DNA from: Microthrixaceae bacterium | Lineage (GTDB): Bacteria; Actinomycetota; Acidimicrobiia; Acidimicrobiales; Microtrichaceae | Reading direction: 5' to 3' | Assembly: GCA_023957975.1 (NCBI GenBank) | Contig: JAMLGM010000009.1 | Span: 124,001 to 188,000 of the forward strand | Length of the DNA: 64,000 nt | Shown here: piece after piece, positions 16,498-24,983 of the stretch | Position numbering within the stretch: the first letter of the stretch is position 1 | Layout of the letters: each line of letters starts with the position of its first letter | The notes under the pieces: generated by a model | Told to the model about the DNA's origin: nothing | Seen by the model: the letters and a program-made list of their open reading frames with translations, nothing else | Databases searched by the model: none | Made by a program: the position numbers and the translations under genes

Positions 16498-18102
16498 ATG
16501 ACTGACCTCACCGCTGCAGCACAGGCACTTTCGGCCGCACAGAACGTGGTCGACTCGGGCATTGCCCGTCTCGCCGAGATCGGCATCGACGACAACCAGG
16601 TGCTGGCCTATGACGTCGCGCATGGCGCCGCGGCGGTGCAGACGGGCCAGAGCCTGTTGAACTCCTACGGCGACAAGGGCGAGATCGAAGCGAAGATCAC
16701 CGTGGCGTTCATCGCCGACGCGATCGCCGAGATCGCCGGCAAGGTGTTCGGGCGGGAAGAGGAATGGGGCGTCGGATCCGACGCGTTCGATACCGCCCGT
16801 TCATTCGTGTCGACGTATCGCAAGCCCGAGTTCCTGGCCTCCCTCGCCGGTGAGCAGGGCCCCCGCCACCTCTCCGACGACTTCGAAATGGTGCAGGACA
16901 CCTTCCGGCGCTTCGCGGATGAGAAGCTCAAGCCGATCGCCGAGCACATCCACCGCTCCAACGGCGACATCCCCGAGGAGATCATCGAAGGTCTCGCGGA
17001 GATGGGCGCCTTCGGGCTGTCGATCCCCGAGGAGTACGGCGGGTTCGCGTCCGGCACCGACGCCGATTACATCGCCATGGTGGTCGCCACCGAGGAACTC
17101 TCGCGGGGCTCCCTCGGCGCCGGTGGTTCGCTCATCACCCGTCCGGAAATCCTCGCCCGCGCCCTCGAGGCGGGCGGCACCGAGGAACAGAAACTCGAAT
17201 GGCTGCCCAAGCTGGCGACGGCCGAGGTCATGAACGCGGTCGCGGTGACCGAGCCCGACTACGGCTCGGACGTGGCGGGCGTGACCGTCGCGGCCTCGGC
17301 CACGGCGGTCGACGGCGTCGAGGGCTACCTCATCAACGGCGTCAAGACGTGGTGCACCTTCGGCGCTCGTGCCGATGTGTTGATGATCCTGGCCCGCACC
17401 GACCCCGACCGCTCCATCGGTCACCGCGGCCTGTCGATGTTCATCAGCCCGAAGCTGCGCGGCGACGGCCACGGCTTCGTGGTCTCCCAAAGCGACATGG
17501 AAGGAGCCGGCAGCGGGAAGATGGAGGGTCGTCCGATCGACACCATCGGCTATCGCGGCATGCACTCCTATGAGATCGCGCTGGAAGACTGGTTCGTGCC
17601 GGCCACCAACCTGATCGGCCTCGACGGGGGCATCGGCCGCGGCTTCTACTACCAGATGGCCGGCTTCGAGAACGGCCGTCTCCAGACCGCGGCCCGGGCG
17701 CTCGGCGTCATGCAGGCCGCCTACGAGGCGGCCGTCGACTACGCGAATGAGCGCAAGGTGTTCGGCCAGACCGTCGCCGAGTACCAGCTCACCCAGGCGA
17801 AGCTGACCCGCATGGCGGTGACGATCCAGGCGAGCCGGCAGTTCTCCTACGACGTCGCCCGCCTGATGGCCAAGGGCCAGGGCAAACTCGAGGCGTCGCT
17901 CATCAAGGCCTACGTCTGCAAGGCCGCCGAGTGGGTCACCCGCGAGGCCATGCAGATCCACGGCGGCATGGGTTATGCCGAGGAGTACGACGTCAGCCGC
18001 TACTGGGTGGATGCCCGTGTGCTGTCGATCTTCGAAGGGGCCGATGAGACCCTGTGTCTCAAGGTGATCGCCCGCCAACTCGTCGCCAACCACAAGGGCT
18101 GA
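16498..18102 (+). CDS. Acyl-CoA dehydrogenase, methylsuccinyl-CoA dehydrogenase-like
   Basis: The 534-residue flavoprotein has a typical acyl-CoA dehydrogenase core (about 130-530) behind an N-terminal helical extension of about 125 residues. That extension is a feature of (2S)-methylsuccinyl-CoA dehydrogenase of the ethylmalonyl-CoA pathway. Core motifs are IPEEYGGFAS, AVTEPDYGSDVAGV, INGVKTWCTFG, MQIHGGMGYAEEYDVSRYWVDARVLSIFEGADETL, here quoted in parts, with the catalytic Glu in IFEGADET. The reaction would be FAD-dependent desaturation of an acyl-CoA with electrons passed to ETF. No other ethylmalonyl-CoA pathway gene is in the window, so the substrate is inference. A perfect inverted repeat precedes the start. 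Confidence 0.88.
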   Translation: MTDLTAAAQALSAAQNVVDSGIARLAEIGIDDNQVLAYDVAHGAAAVQTGQSLLNSYGDKGEIEAKITVAFIADAIAEIAGKVFGREEEWGVGSDAFDTARSFVSTYRKPEFLASLAGEQGPRHLSDDFEMVQDTFRRFADEKLKPIAEHIHRSNGDIPEEIIEGLAEMGAFGLSIPEEYGGFASGTDADYIAMVVATEELSRGSLGAGGSLITRPEILARALEAGGTEEQKLEWLPKLATAEVMNAVAVTEPDYGSDVAGVTVAASATAVDGVEGYLINGVKTWCTFGARADVLMILARTDPDRSIGHRGLSMFISPKLRGDGHGFVVSQSDMEGAGSGKMEGRPIDTIGYRGMHSYEIALEDWFVPATNLIGLDGGIGRGFYYQMAGFENGRLQTAARALGVMQAAYEAAVDYANERKVFGQTVAEYQLTQAKLTRMAVTIQASRQFSYDVARLMAKGQGKLEASLIKAYVCKAAEWVTREAMQIHGGMGYAEEYDVSRYWVDARVLSIFEGADETLCLKVIARQLVANHKG

Positions 18103-18139
18103 GCACAGGGCCTGACCACCAGGCCTGACCGCCCGGGCT

Positions 18140-19351
18140 TCACGCAGCAGCGGCGAGTTCCTGTGGAGTGAATTGCTCGTCGAGCAGTCGGGCAAAGCGA
18201 CGCGGGTCACCCGCCATGAATGCCCGGCACAGCCGGTGACCTTCGGCGTAGCAAAAGACGTACGCGCGCCACGTCGGATCGGTGAGGAAGCGAACCATCT
18301 GCGTGGCGCGGGCCTCGTCGATGACGAACCATTGCTGCGCCGTGCGCACGACGTCGTCCACCGGAGCGGCGTCCGCGTGCAGCATCAACGCCAGGGTGCC
18401 GCGCGCTCGCGCCAGCGTCTCGGAAAACACTGACAGCGCCTGCACCGACTCGAGTTCGATGTGAACACCCGCGTCGCGCAGCATCGGTTCGGTGGCCGCA
18501 TGGGTGTCGGGGCCGACGAGGGCTTCGAGGCCGAGGTCGGCAAGCCCCTCCGCCAACAGACACGAGGGCGTGCCGATGAGCGCGATCGACTGTTCCAGTT
18601 GGCCACGCTCCCGGACGAGTCCGAGCTCCTTGCGACATCCCTCGGTGTGATGGCCCGGGTAGGCCTCGTGGGCAATGAGATGGGCGATGGAGGTCGACAA
18701 CACCGGCAGGTCGGTGTTGATCGTGACGAGCGAATGGAAACCACCCTGGTACACGTTGAACCCCGACCACGGCTTGTCGCTCACCAGATCGAAGCTCACA
18801 CCCTCTTCGTCGGGAAGCCCGAACGCCGCACGGGTTCGGGCACGAAGTTCCTGGGCAAGGTTGTCGATGACCCCGCGAAGCTTGTCGACAGGAATCACGT
18901 GGCGTTCGCGCATGGCTGCCAGCCGCTGCGACAACGGGGCGGACGCTTCATCGGAGGCCCCCTTCAACGCACGGTCGAGCGCGTGCTGAGCGGCCATCAC
19001 CTCGTCGGTGGTGATCCGCTCCGGGCGAACGCCGTAACAGAGTTCGACTTCGTCGAGGTACCCGATCCGCTCCCCCGCAAGGTGTCGTGCGACAGTGTGA
19101 AGTCCGACGGTTTGGCTCCGCAGCCAGCGCGCCCGAGCGGATCCGAGGTGGGTGTCGGCATCGAACTCGGCGATCAACTCGCCCGCAGCGTCGCGCAGTT
19201 CCTCCGCGGGCCGCACGGGCTCGGCATCGATCCGATCACGCCACTGCTTGGGGCCGTAGTAGGAATCGACGATGTCGGGATTGTGGCGACCGAGGCGAAG
19301 CCCGAGTTCGACGTAGCGACGAACCGGCGAATCGATGTCCGAGTCGCTCAT
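18140..19351 (-). CDS. DUF885 domain protein, putative zinc metallopeptidase
   Basis: A 403-residue DUF885-family protein. The motif HEAYPGHH near residue 229 is a variant of HExxH and provides two zinc ligands; a downstream EGLADLGLE gives a plausible third. Family members are predicted carboxypeptidase-like metallopeptidases, but few have been tested. No signal peptide or membrane helix is visible, so it is probably cytoplasmic. The ATG overlaps the stop of the dienelactone hydrolase gene by four bases (ATGA), so the two are translated together. Confidence 0.87.
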   Translation of the reverse strand: MSDSDIDSPVRRYVELGLRLGRHNPDIVDSYYGPKQWRDRIDAEPVRPAEELRDAAGELIAEFDADTHLGSARARWLRSQTVGLHTVARHLAGERIGYLDEVELCYGVRPERITTDEVMAAQHALDRALKGASDEASAPLSQRLAAMRERHVIPVDKLRGVIDNLAQELRARTRAAFGLPDEEGVSFDLVSDKPWSGFNVYQGGFHSLVTINTDLPVLSTSIAHLIAHEAYPGHHTEGCRKELGLVRERGQLEQSIALIGTPSCLLAEGLADLGLEALVGPDTHAATEPMLRDAGVHIELESVQALSVFSETLARARGTLALMLHADAAPVDDVVRTAQQWFVIDEARATQMVRFLTDPTWRAYVFCYAEGHRLCRAFMAGDPRRFARLLDEQFTPQELAAAA

Positions 19352-20031
19352 CCGAGCGCGTCGGACAAGAACGCCAACGTCGAGTCCCACGCCGCCGACG
19401 ACGCCTCGGCGTTGTACACCTCGGGACGATGATCGTTGAAGAAGGCGTGCTCGACACCCGGATGGATCGTGATCTGGGCGTCGACGCCGGCGTTGCGCAT
19501 CGTCTCTTCCAACCCTCGGGCAAGGTCGGGGCCGAAGAAGCCGTCGAGTTCGGCGAAGTGCCCACGCACCGGTGCGGTGACGCTCGACCAGTCGGGGGTC
19601 GCGCCCTCCCACGGGATGAGTCCGTAAAACGGTGCGCAGGCGCCGATCGCGTCGGGTCGCGATGCCGCGAGCACGAGCGCCAAGCCGCCGCCCATGCAGA
19701 ATCCGATGACGCCCACCTTCTCGGAGGTGACCGACTCGTCGGCCTGCAGGAAGGCGATGGCGCCGGCCATGTCCTTGACCGCCTGGCCGATGTTGAGCGC
19801 CATCATCAACTTGCCGGCCTCGTCGGGTTCTGTCGTCGTCTCGCCGTGGTACAGATAGGGTGCGAGCGCACTGAACCCGGCTGCAGCAAACCGGTCGCAC
19901 ACCTCCTCGATGTGAGGCACGAGCCCCCACCATTCCTGAATGACGACGACTCCGGGCCCGCCACCTTCGGCCGGGGCGTAGTACCCCCGTGCGGTCGACC
20001 CATTGCTCGGAAATTCAACGATGCTGCCCAT
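19348..20031 (-). CDS. Dienelactone hydrolase family protein
   Basis: The 227-residue alpha/beta hydrolase carries the family nucleophile cysteine in GVIGFCMGGGLAL, with an early VVVIQEWWGLVPHIEEVCDRFA and a C-terminal His in HPGVEHAFFNDHR. The Asp of the triad lies in AELDGFFGPD. Family members hydrolyse dienelactone or related esters and lactones. The start is the ATG at 20031, eight bases after GGTAGG; a GTG two codons upstream is an alternative. It is the first gene of a pair with the DUF885 protein. There is no aromatic degradation cluster nearby, so the substrate is open. Confidence 0.9.
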   Translation of the reverse strand: MGSIVEFPSNGSTARGYYAPAEGGGPGVVVIQEWWGLVPHIEEVCDRFAAAGFSALAPYLYHGETTTEPDEAGKLMMALNIGQAVKDMAGAIAFLQADESVTSEKVGVIGFCMGGGLALVLAASRPDAIGACAPFYGLIPWEGATPDWSSVTAPVRGHFAELDGFFGPDLARGLEETMRNAGVDAQITIHPGVEHAFFNDHRPEVYNAEASSAAWDSTLAFLSDALG

Positions 20032-20136
20032 CGACACAACCTACCGCCGACGATGACCACGCGGCGGCGCAGCTACCGAATGGTTCCGCTGGCGACGACT
20101 TGGTGCGTCCGCCTCTCGACGAATCGCTGGAAGCTC

Positions 20137-20652
20137 TCAGTAGTCGGTGTCGAGCTTGCGGTGGTCCCAGCTCACGATCTTTTCGACGTGCAGCTTCACG
20201 CAGAACCGTTTGTTGGCAGCGAACTCCGCGGCGAAGGTGATGGCGCCGTCGTCCGGGAGGTCTTCGTAGCGGGTGAGCACGGCCTTGCAACTCTCGACCA
20301 CGGTCGCACGGTCTTCGAGGATCTCCACCCGTCCGACTAACTCGACACCCTGCAGTTCGTTGTAACGGTCGCCGGCCTCGACGATGGCGGTGAAACGGTT
20401 GTCGCGCTGGAAGTTCTTGATCTTCTGGCTCTTTGCGAAAGTCTCGATGACGATCTCGCCCCCGCCGTGCCCGTCGCCGAAACCAACCGCACGGTCCCAC
20501 ACGTTGGTGGAGTCAAGGAACCCGTACCACATGGCCACGAGGTGGATGTTGCCGTCGGGACCGTAACTGGCGAGATTCATGGTTCGGCGTCCACCGAGAA
20601 ACTCGGAGACCTCGTCGGGGTTCATGCGGATCAGGTCGCGACGTCCGGCCAT
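20137..20652 (-). CDS. Pyridoxamine 5'-phosphate oxidase-like flavin/F420-binding protein
   Basis: A 171-residue split beta-barrel protein of the PPOX superfamily: VSEFLGGRRTMNLASYGPDGNIHLVAMWYGF at the N terminus, then IVIETFAKSQKIKNFQRDNRFTAIVEAG and VELVGRVEILED, quoted here as separate blocks of the fold. Actinobacterial members of this type often bind F420 or heme rather than FMN. ATG start with GGAG eight bases upstream. Downstream on the same strand is the dienelactone hydrolase gene, 105 bases away. No particular substrate can be assigned. Confidence 0.84.
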   Translation of the reverse strand: MAGRRDLIRMNPDEVSEFLGGRRTMNLASYGPDGNIHLVAMWYGFLDSTNVWDRAVGFGDGHGGGEIVIETFAKSQKIKNFQRDNRFTAIVEAGDRYNELQGVELVGRVEILEDRATVVESCKAVLTRYEDLPDDGAITFAAEFAANKRFCVKLHVEKIVSWDHRKLDTDY

Positions 20653-20718
20653 CGGGTCTCCTTCAACGTCTTGTTGGCGCGGGCTGCGCCTCGTCGGCAG
20701 CCTACCCAGTTCGCTGCT

Positions 20719-21513
20719 TCAGAACCGAAGGAGCTCCGGCGCCAAAGCGGCGGTCGTCAACGTCGTCACGGCGTGCGGCTCGATCGGACCGCCGGGTCCG
20801 ACCACACGGTCGGTCATCGTCCATTCGACGAGATCCTCGGCGAGTTCCCACGGCTCGTCGACGCGCTCCCAGCGAGCGATCAGCGCGTCCCAGAGGCGTT
20901 GGGGCAACATCCGTCCAACGCCGACCGTCGCCCACACCTCGACGCCGGCACAACGGGCGACTGCCGCAGCGGAGGCCGACGCTGCACCGAAGAGCCCGGC
21001 GTCTGGGCCTCCGGCCTCGCATTCGATCGCCACGATGTCGCTCGCCCGAACCGCAGCGGCGAGACCTTCGAGAGGAACCAGGAGAACGTCGACACCACGA
21101 TGGTCGAGGAACTGGTGTAGGCCGGCGGACTCGCGCCCGGTGTCGACCACCATGACTCGCCCGCTGCCTCGACGGGCGAGTGCTTCGCCGATCTCCGGAG
21201 GCCAGCCGACCACGAGTACCGTCACCTCGGAGTCGAGCGCCTTGGTGAGCTCACGAGCGGTCGGGTCGTCCTCGATCTCCTCGCTGAGCGCAAACGCCTC
21301 GCGGGCCCCATTCGGGGCGGTGAGCACCCGCCCACCCATCCACCACATGGCCCCGGCGGTCGGGTGGTGGGCAATCAGCCGTTGCACCGCGGCGACCATT
21401 CCCGCCGGATCATCCGCGAATGCCGTCAGCGCCCGGGCCGACTCGGCGACGATTGTCGACTGCGGTGAGCCATCGGCTCGAGCCACGTAGCGAAGCCGTT
21501 CGATCGGGTGCAT
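20719..21513 (-). CDS. Hypothetical protein, possible eIF2B/MtnA-like Rossmann fold
   Basis: A protein of about 264 residues starting at the ATG giving HPIERLRYVARADG. The first 90 residues are helical (IVAESARALTAFADDPAGMVAAVQRLIAHHP). The later part alternates strands and helices: VTVLVVGWPPEIGEAL, RVMVVDTGRESAG, VDVLLVPLEGLAAAVRASDIVAIE and a GAASASAAAVARCAGVEVW block. That layout resembles the eIF2B-alpha/MtnA sugar-phosphate isomerase superfamily, but I cannot confirm catalytic residues. It is followed by the PPOX gene and divergent from the next hypothetical gene. Confidence 0.75.
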   Translation of the reverse strand: MHPIERLRYVARADGSPQSTIVAESARALTAFADDPAGMVAAVQRLIAHHPTAGAMWWMGGRVLTAPNGAREAFALSEEIEDDPTARELTKALDSEVTVLVVGWPPEIGEALARRGSGRVMVVDTGRESAGLHQFLDHRGVDVLLVPLEGLAAAVRASDIVAIECEAGGPDAGLFGAASASAAAVARCAGVEVWATVGVGRMLPQRLWDALIARWERVDEPWELAEDLVEWTMTDRVVGPGGPIEPHAVTTLTTAALAPELLRF

Positions 21514-21586
21514 GCCCGGATCGTAGCGCCGCGACCCTCCGTGCGAATCTGCCTCACCCGGTGGAGGTGGGCTATCTTTCGATGTC

Positions 21587-22081
21587 GTGACGACCCTTCC
21601 TGCCGATCTTGTGATGCACCCCCTGGGTGGAGAGGACCGCACCGCCGAAGCGCAGTTGACGCTCTTCCATCTCGTGGCGGTCGTGTTGGACCCCTATACC
21701 TACGAGAGTTCCTGGCTGCTCGACGCCGCCGCACGCGTGCTCGACGAGTTTTCGGGGGCCGATTGCCGCACCGCCTGGGTCGTCGCTGCGGACGAGGACG
21801 GCGCCAAGTCGTTCCTTGGCGACTTGGCCACTCGTCATCTCACCTTCGCCGACCCCGACCGGGAGTTCGTCAAGGCGATCGGGGCGAATCACCTGCCCGC
21901 ACTGGTGCATGTCGCGCTCGACCGTTCGGTCGTCGGGCTGGCCGAAGGATGGAATCCCGACACCTGGCAGCCGATCGTCGACAACCTGGCACGCATCATG
22001 AGCTGGAACGCCCCGAAGGTGTTGAAGTCCGGCGATCCGGCGCCCTACCCGGGCACCCCAGCGGTCCCCGAAACCGTCTGA
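21587..22081 (+). CDS. Hypothetical protein, thioredoxin-like fold possible
   Basis: A protein of 164 residues with no recognised family name. The central part (TAWVVAADEDGAKSFLGDL, EFVKAIGANHLPALVHVALDRSVVGLAEGW) resembles the strand-helix layout with cis-proline (LPALV) and following turn of thioredoxin-like proteins. No CxxC is present. The start is a GTG without a clear ribosome binding site at normal distance. It is divergent from the eIF2B-like gene. The function is unknown. Confidence 0.68.
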   Translation: MTTLPADLVMHPLGGEDRTAEAQLTLFHLVAVVLDPYTYESSWLLDAAARVLDEFSGADCRTAWVVAADEDGAKSFLGDLATRHLTFADPDREFVKAIGANHLPALVHVALDRSVVGLAEGWNPDTWQPIVDNLARIMSWNAPKVLKSGDPAPYPGTPAVPETV

Positions 22082-22154
22082 CCTCCGTCGGCCCTACGGT
22101 CGACAGGTCCGGCGCGACCCGACCAACGTTCACGCTGATGCACTCCTGACTGCA

Positions 22155-22631
22155 ATGACCTCGGCGCGCATCCTTGCCCTCCCCGAAGCCAACGCCGTAC
22201 TGGCCCAGCGACGCAGTGTGCTGCGAAATCGCCTGCTCACCGACGGAGCGTTGTCCAACAAGGACATTGCCGCATTGCGCGGTATCACTGAAAGCAGCGC
22301 TCGCACCTTCGTCGCGCGAGAACGTGACCGCCACCGCCTGTTCACCGTGAGACACGACGGCCGCACACTCGTCCCACAGATCCTCCTCGATATCGACGGG
22401 GATCTCACCGCCGTGACTCAGGCCGTGGAGACACTCGCGCCACTCGGCCTCAACGGTTGGGAACTGTGGTCGTGGCTGGCGAGCCCATCGGGGTGGCTCT
22501 CAGGCGACGTGCCGGCGGAGGTGTTCGCCACCGACCCCGAGCGCGCCATGGCGGCAGTGCGGGCGTACGCCGCCGAACTCTCCTCCACTGAACTCTCCGC
22601 GACTGAAACCACCGTCACCGTGGGTACATGA
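22155..22631 (+). CDS. Antitoxin of the Xre/MbcA/ParS type
   Basis: The 158-residue protein has an N-terminal helix-turn-helix (about residues 30-55, ALSNKDIAALRGITESSARTFV). Its C-terminal region matches the toxin-binding domain of Xre/MbcA/ParS antitoxins (GLNGWELWSWLASPSGWLSG followed by PERAMAAVRAYA). Such proteins neutralise RES-domain toxins that degrade NAD+, and they repress their own operon. The stop overlaps the ATG of the RES gene by four bases. The pair lies next to an IS1380 element in an accessory stretch. The sequence ends in a Thr/Ser-rich tail of about 20 residues. Confidence 0.8.
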   Translation: MTSARILALPEANAVLAQRRSVLRNRLLTDGALSNKDIAALRGITESSARTFVARERDRHRLFTVRHDGRTLVPQILLDIDGDLTAVTQAVETLAPLGLNGWELWSWLASPSGWLSGDVPAEVFATDPERAMAAVRAYAAELSSTELSATETTVTVGT

Positions 22632-23185
22632 ACGCACCTGTGGAAGTGGTCATGCCGCCGTGCCCGCATCCACAAGGCTGCCCCGTTGCCGTCGACCGTT
22701 TCCAGCAACTCGCCACCGCACTCCTCGAGACGGTGTTCCACAACGCGTCATCGACCGCTGGAGCAAACGTGATCGCTCACCGCGACCTGCACGGGCGACT
22801 CCACGCCCAAGTCCTCCCTCCGCGAGAACTCCTGCTTATCGACCTACGCGACAGCGAGTTGGCACGCCTCGGTGTCCAGCGTTCACAACTGACCACCAGC
22901 CCAGCGGAGCACTACCCCTGCACAAGGACCGTCGCGCAAGCCATGCACGGCTACGACGGTGCCGTCGACGGCATCGTGTGGCATTCGAGGCAGGCGGAAC
23001 AGCAAGGCTTCGGCCAGGTCGAGGCAGCGGTCGTGTTCTGCGACCGCGTTGGATCGTCTCGTGCGTCCTGGGCGCTCGCCCGATCTCAAGACGCGCTTGG
23101 GTCGCTGCGCGAGGGCGCGGGGCTTGCTGCCGTCAAGGCAATCGCAGTCGATCTGGGATTGACGCTGACCGGCGATGAGTTCTGA
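22628..23185 (+). CDS. RES-domain toxin, apparently shortened at the N terminus
   Basis: The 185-residue protein matches the RES family, whose known members deplete NAD+. The block ALLETVFHNAS (about residues 33-43) contains the family Glu, LLLIDLRDSELARLGV is the central strand-helix, and IVWHSRQAEQ (about 117-126) carries the Ser; VVFCDRVG closes the core. The first strand with the family Arg and the GRF-like segment that normally precede ALLETVFH are not found: only about 30 unrelated residues lie before it. The toxin may therefore be inactive or divergent. It is translationally coupled to the antitoxin. No intact upstream extension exists because the antitoxin occupies that DNA in another frame. 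Confidence 0.75.
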   Translation: MNAPVEVVMPPCPHPQGCPVAVDRFQQLATALLETVFHNASSTAGANVIAHRDLHGRLHAQVLPPRELLLIDLRDSELARLGVQRSQLTTSPAEHYPCTRTVAQAMHGYDGAVDGIVWHSRQAEQQGFGQVEAAVVFCDRVGSSRASWALARSQDALGSLREGAGLAAVKAIAVDLGLTLTGDEF

Positions 23186-23257
23186 GGCGCGACGAATTCA
23201 GGCACCAAACCGACGACCGTTGCCGGCCCTTCATCCCAACGCTTCAAGCCGACCGAA

Positions 23258-23281
23258 CGCCTCACTCTCTGACGAGGCGTG
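23258..23281 (+). terminator. Weak hairpin downstream of the toxin gene
   Basis: ACGCCTC (23258-23264) and GAGGCGT (23275-23281) form a 7-bp stem with a 10-base loop, 70 bases after the RES stop. There is no T-tract. It may end transcription of the toxin-antitoxin operon or be incidental. Confidence 0.3.
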
Positions 23282-23351
23282 AGCCAAACACGCGGGGCTG
23301 TGACCGAACGGGCTCTGCAAGCTCTCCCGGTAACGGCACGCTGGCGATCTC

Positions 23352-24983
23352 AGCCTTGATCCACCGGTGCGTCTCGTGGGGTGAGGTGTGCGCGTCCGCG
23401 GAAAGTGCCTCCAGGACTGGAAGAATGACGGTTCTCGACGCCGTTCAAACACCCATTCCGGAAGGCACTTTCTGTGAGCACATCTTCGCACAACATCGAC
23501 CGGATCGACGCGCTCTTCGATGACCCGAACTCGATGTCGAACGCCGGGATGATCCTGGTCGGAACGCTGATCCGAAAGCTCGGCCTGAAAGCGTTGATCA
23601 ACGAGTGGGTCCGCCTCGACTCAACCCAGCCGGGCGCCGCGTCACCGGGACGGAAAGTGTTGACAATGCTATGCGCGATCATCGCCGGCGCAACCCACAT
23701 CGACCACGTGAACATCCTCCGCGCCGGGTCGACACGACGGGTGTTGCCGTTCCGGGTGATGGCCCCCTCGACGATCGGGACATTCCTGCGGACGTTCACG
23801 TTCGGTCACCTCCGACAACTCGACGCTGTCGCGGACCGGGTGTTGGCCCGTGCGTGGCGACTCGGCGCCGGGCCAGGCAGTGACCCGTTAGTGATCGATG
23901 TTGACTCCACCATCGCCGAGGTTCACGGCAAACAGAAACAAGGCGCCGCGTACGGGTACACGAAAGCCCTCGGCTATCACCCGCTGCTCGCTACCCGCGC
24001 CGGGACCGGTGAGATCGTCCATGCCCGCATGCGGAAAGGGTCCGCCAACTCAGGGCGTGGTGTTGTGCGTTTCGTCGACGAGTTGGTCGCCCGGCTGCGC
24101 CGGGCCGGCGCCACTGGTCAGATCACGTTGCGAGCCGATTCGGGGTTCTGGTCTTGGAAACTCGTCGACATCCTCGATCGTCACGCTGTGTTGTGGTCGA
24201 TCACCGTCACTCAACACGCCTCGATTCGTGCTGCGATCGCGCAGATCCCCGAGGACCGCTGGGTCGATATCGACTACACCCTCGGCGGCAAAGCCCAGGT
24301 CGCCGAAACCAGCTACACGACCGGCCGCGGCAACAAGACCCGGACGGTTCGACTCGTGGTGCGGCGCACCCGCCTGGTCGGCAAACAAGCGGACCTGTTC
24401 CCGAACTGGCGTCACCACGCGTTCATCACCAACACCACCCGAGACGCTGTCGCCACGGACGCGTTCCACCGCAACCATGCTGTGGTCGAACTCGCGATCC
24501 GTGACCTGAAAGAAGGCGCCGGGCTGCAGCACTGCCCCTCAGGGCACTACTCCGCTAACACCGCCTGGCTCGCCTGCGCCGTGCTCGCCCACAATCTGAG
24601 CCGCTGGACCGGCCTCCTCGGCGACACCAGCGCCGACCGTGTCGTGTTGACCCACGCCACGATACGGACCCGTCTGATCGCCGTTGCCGCGACGCTCGTG
24701 AACCGCTCCGGACGGCCCACCCTGCGGCTCCCGCTCAACTGGCCATGGGAACAGCAGTTCACCGACACGCTCACCGCCCTCCGGGCGCTGCCCGCCCCCT
24801 CGGGCTGAACGCCAACCCAACGGTCGGCGCACCGCAGAACCACCCCGACGCGCTGACAACCCCGACACCCACGACCACCAGCTTCGACACGCCCCGAACC
24901 ACGCCAGCGCGGCCGAAACACCCGACGACGACCACTCGCTGCCGTCACCGCCGCCCCATGAACCGGATCCGTGGATTGAGGCT
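23352..24983 (+). mobile_element. IS1380-family insertion sequence, complete
   Basis: The element is about 1.63 kb long with one transposase gene. The terminal inverted repeats are 23352-23381 and 24954-24983; they agree at 22 of 30 positions and begin AGCCT. Trimmed to the outer CCT the element would run from 23354 to 24981. The bases outside the ends (TCAG on the left, CTTA on the right) do not form a matching target duplication, so either the target site has mutated or one flank was rearranged. The right end abuts the last codon of a lipoprotein gene. Confidence 0.88.
23474..24808 (+). CDS. IS1380-family transposase
   Basis: A 444-residue DDE transposase. The catalytic Asp residues are in VIDVDSTIAEVHG and TLRADSGFWSW, and the Glu in VVELAIRDLKEG. 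The spacing and the HCPSGHYSANTAWL segment near the C terminus are those of the IS1380 family. GTG start with GGAAGG nine bases upstream, 93 bases inside the left inverted repeat. There is no frameshift or premature stop, so the element may still be active. Codon usage resembles the host genes. Confidence 0.94.
   Translation: MSTSSHNIDRIDALFDDPNSMSNAGMILVGTLIRKLGLKALINEWVRLDSTQPGAASPGRKVLTMLCAIIAGATHIDHVNILRAGSTRRVLPFRVMAPSTIGTFLRTFTFGHLRQLDAVADRVLARAWRLGAGPGSDPLVIDVDSTIAEVHGKQKQGAAYGYTKALGYHPLLATRAGTGEIVHARMRKGSANSGRGVVRFVDELVARLRRAGATGQITLRADSGFWSWKLVDILDRHAVLWSITVTQHASIRAAIAQIPEDRWVDIDYTLGGKAQVAETSYTTGRGNKTRTVRLVVRRTRLVGKQADLFPNWRHHAFITNTTRDAVATDAFHRNHAVVELAIRDLKEGAGLQHCPSGHYSANTAWLACAVLAHNLSRWTGLLGDTSADRVVLTHATIRTRLIAVAATLVNRSGRPTLRLPLNWPWEQQFTDTLTALRALPAPSG

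Noticed and set aside
16801..18210. Minus-strand open frame of 469 codons
   Set aside because: Antisense to the acyl-CoA dehydrogenase; no recognisable protein signature.
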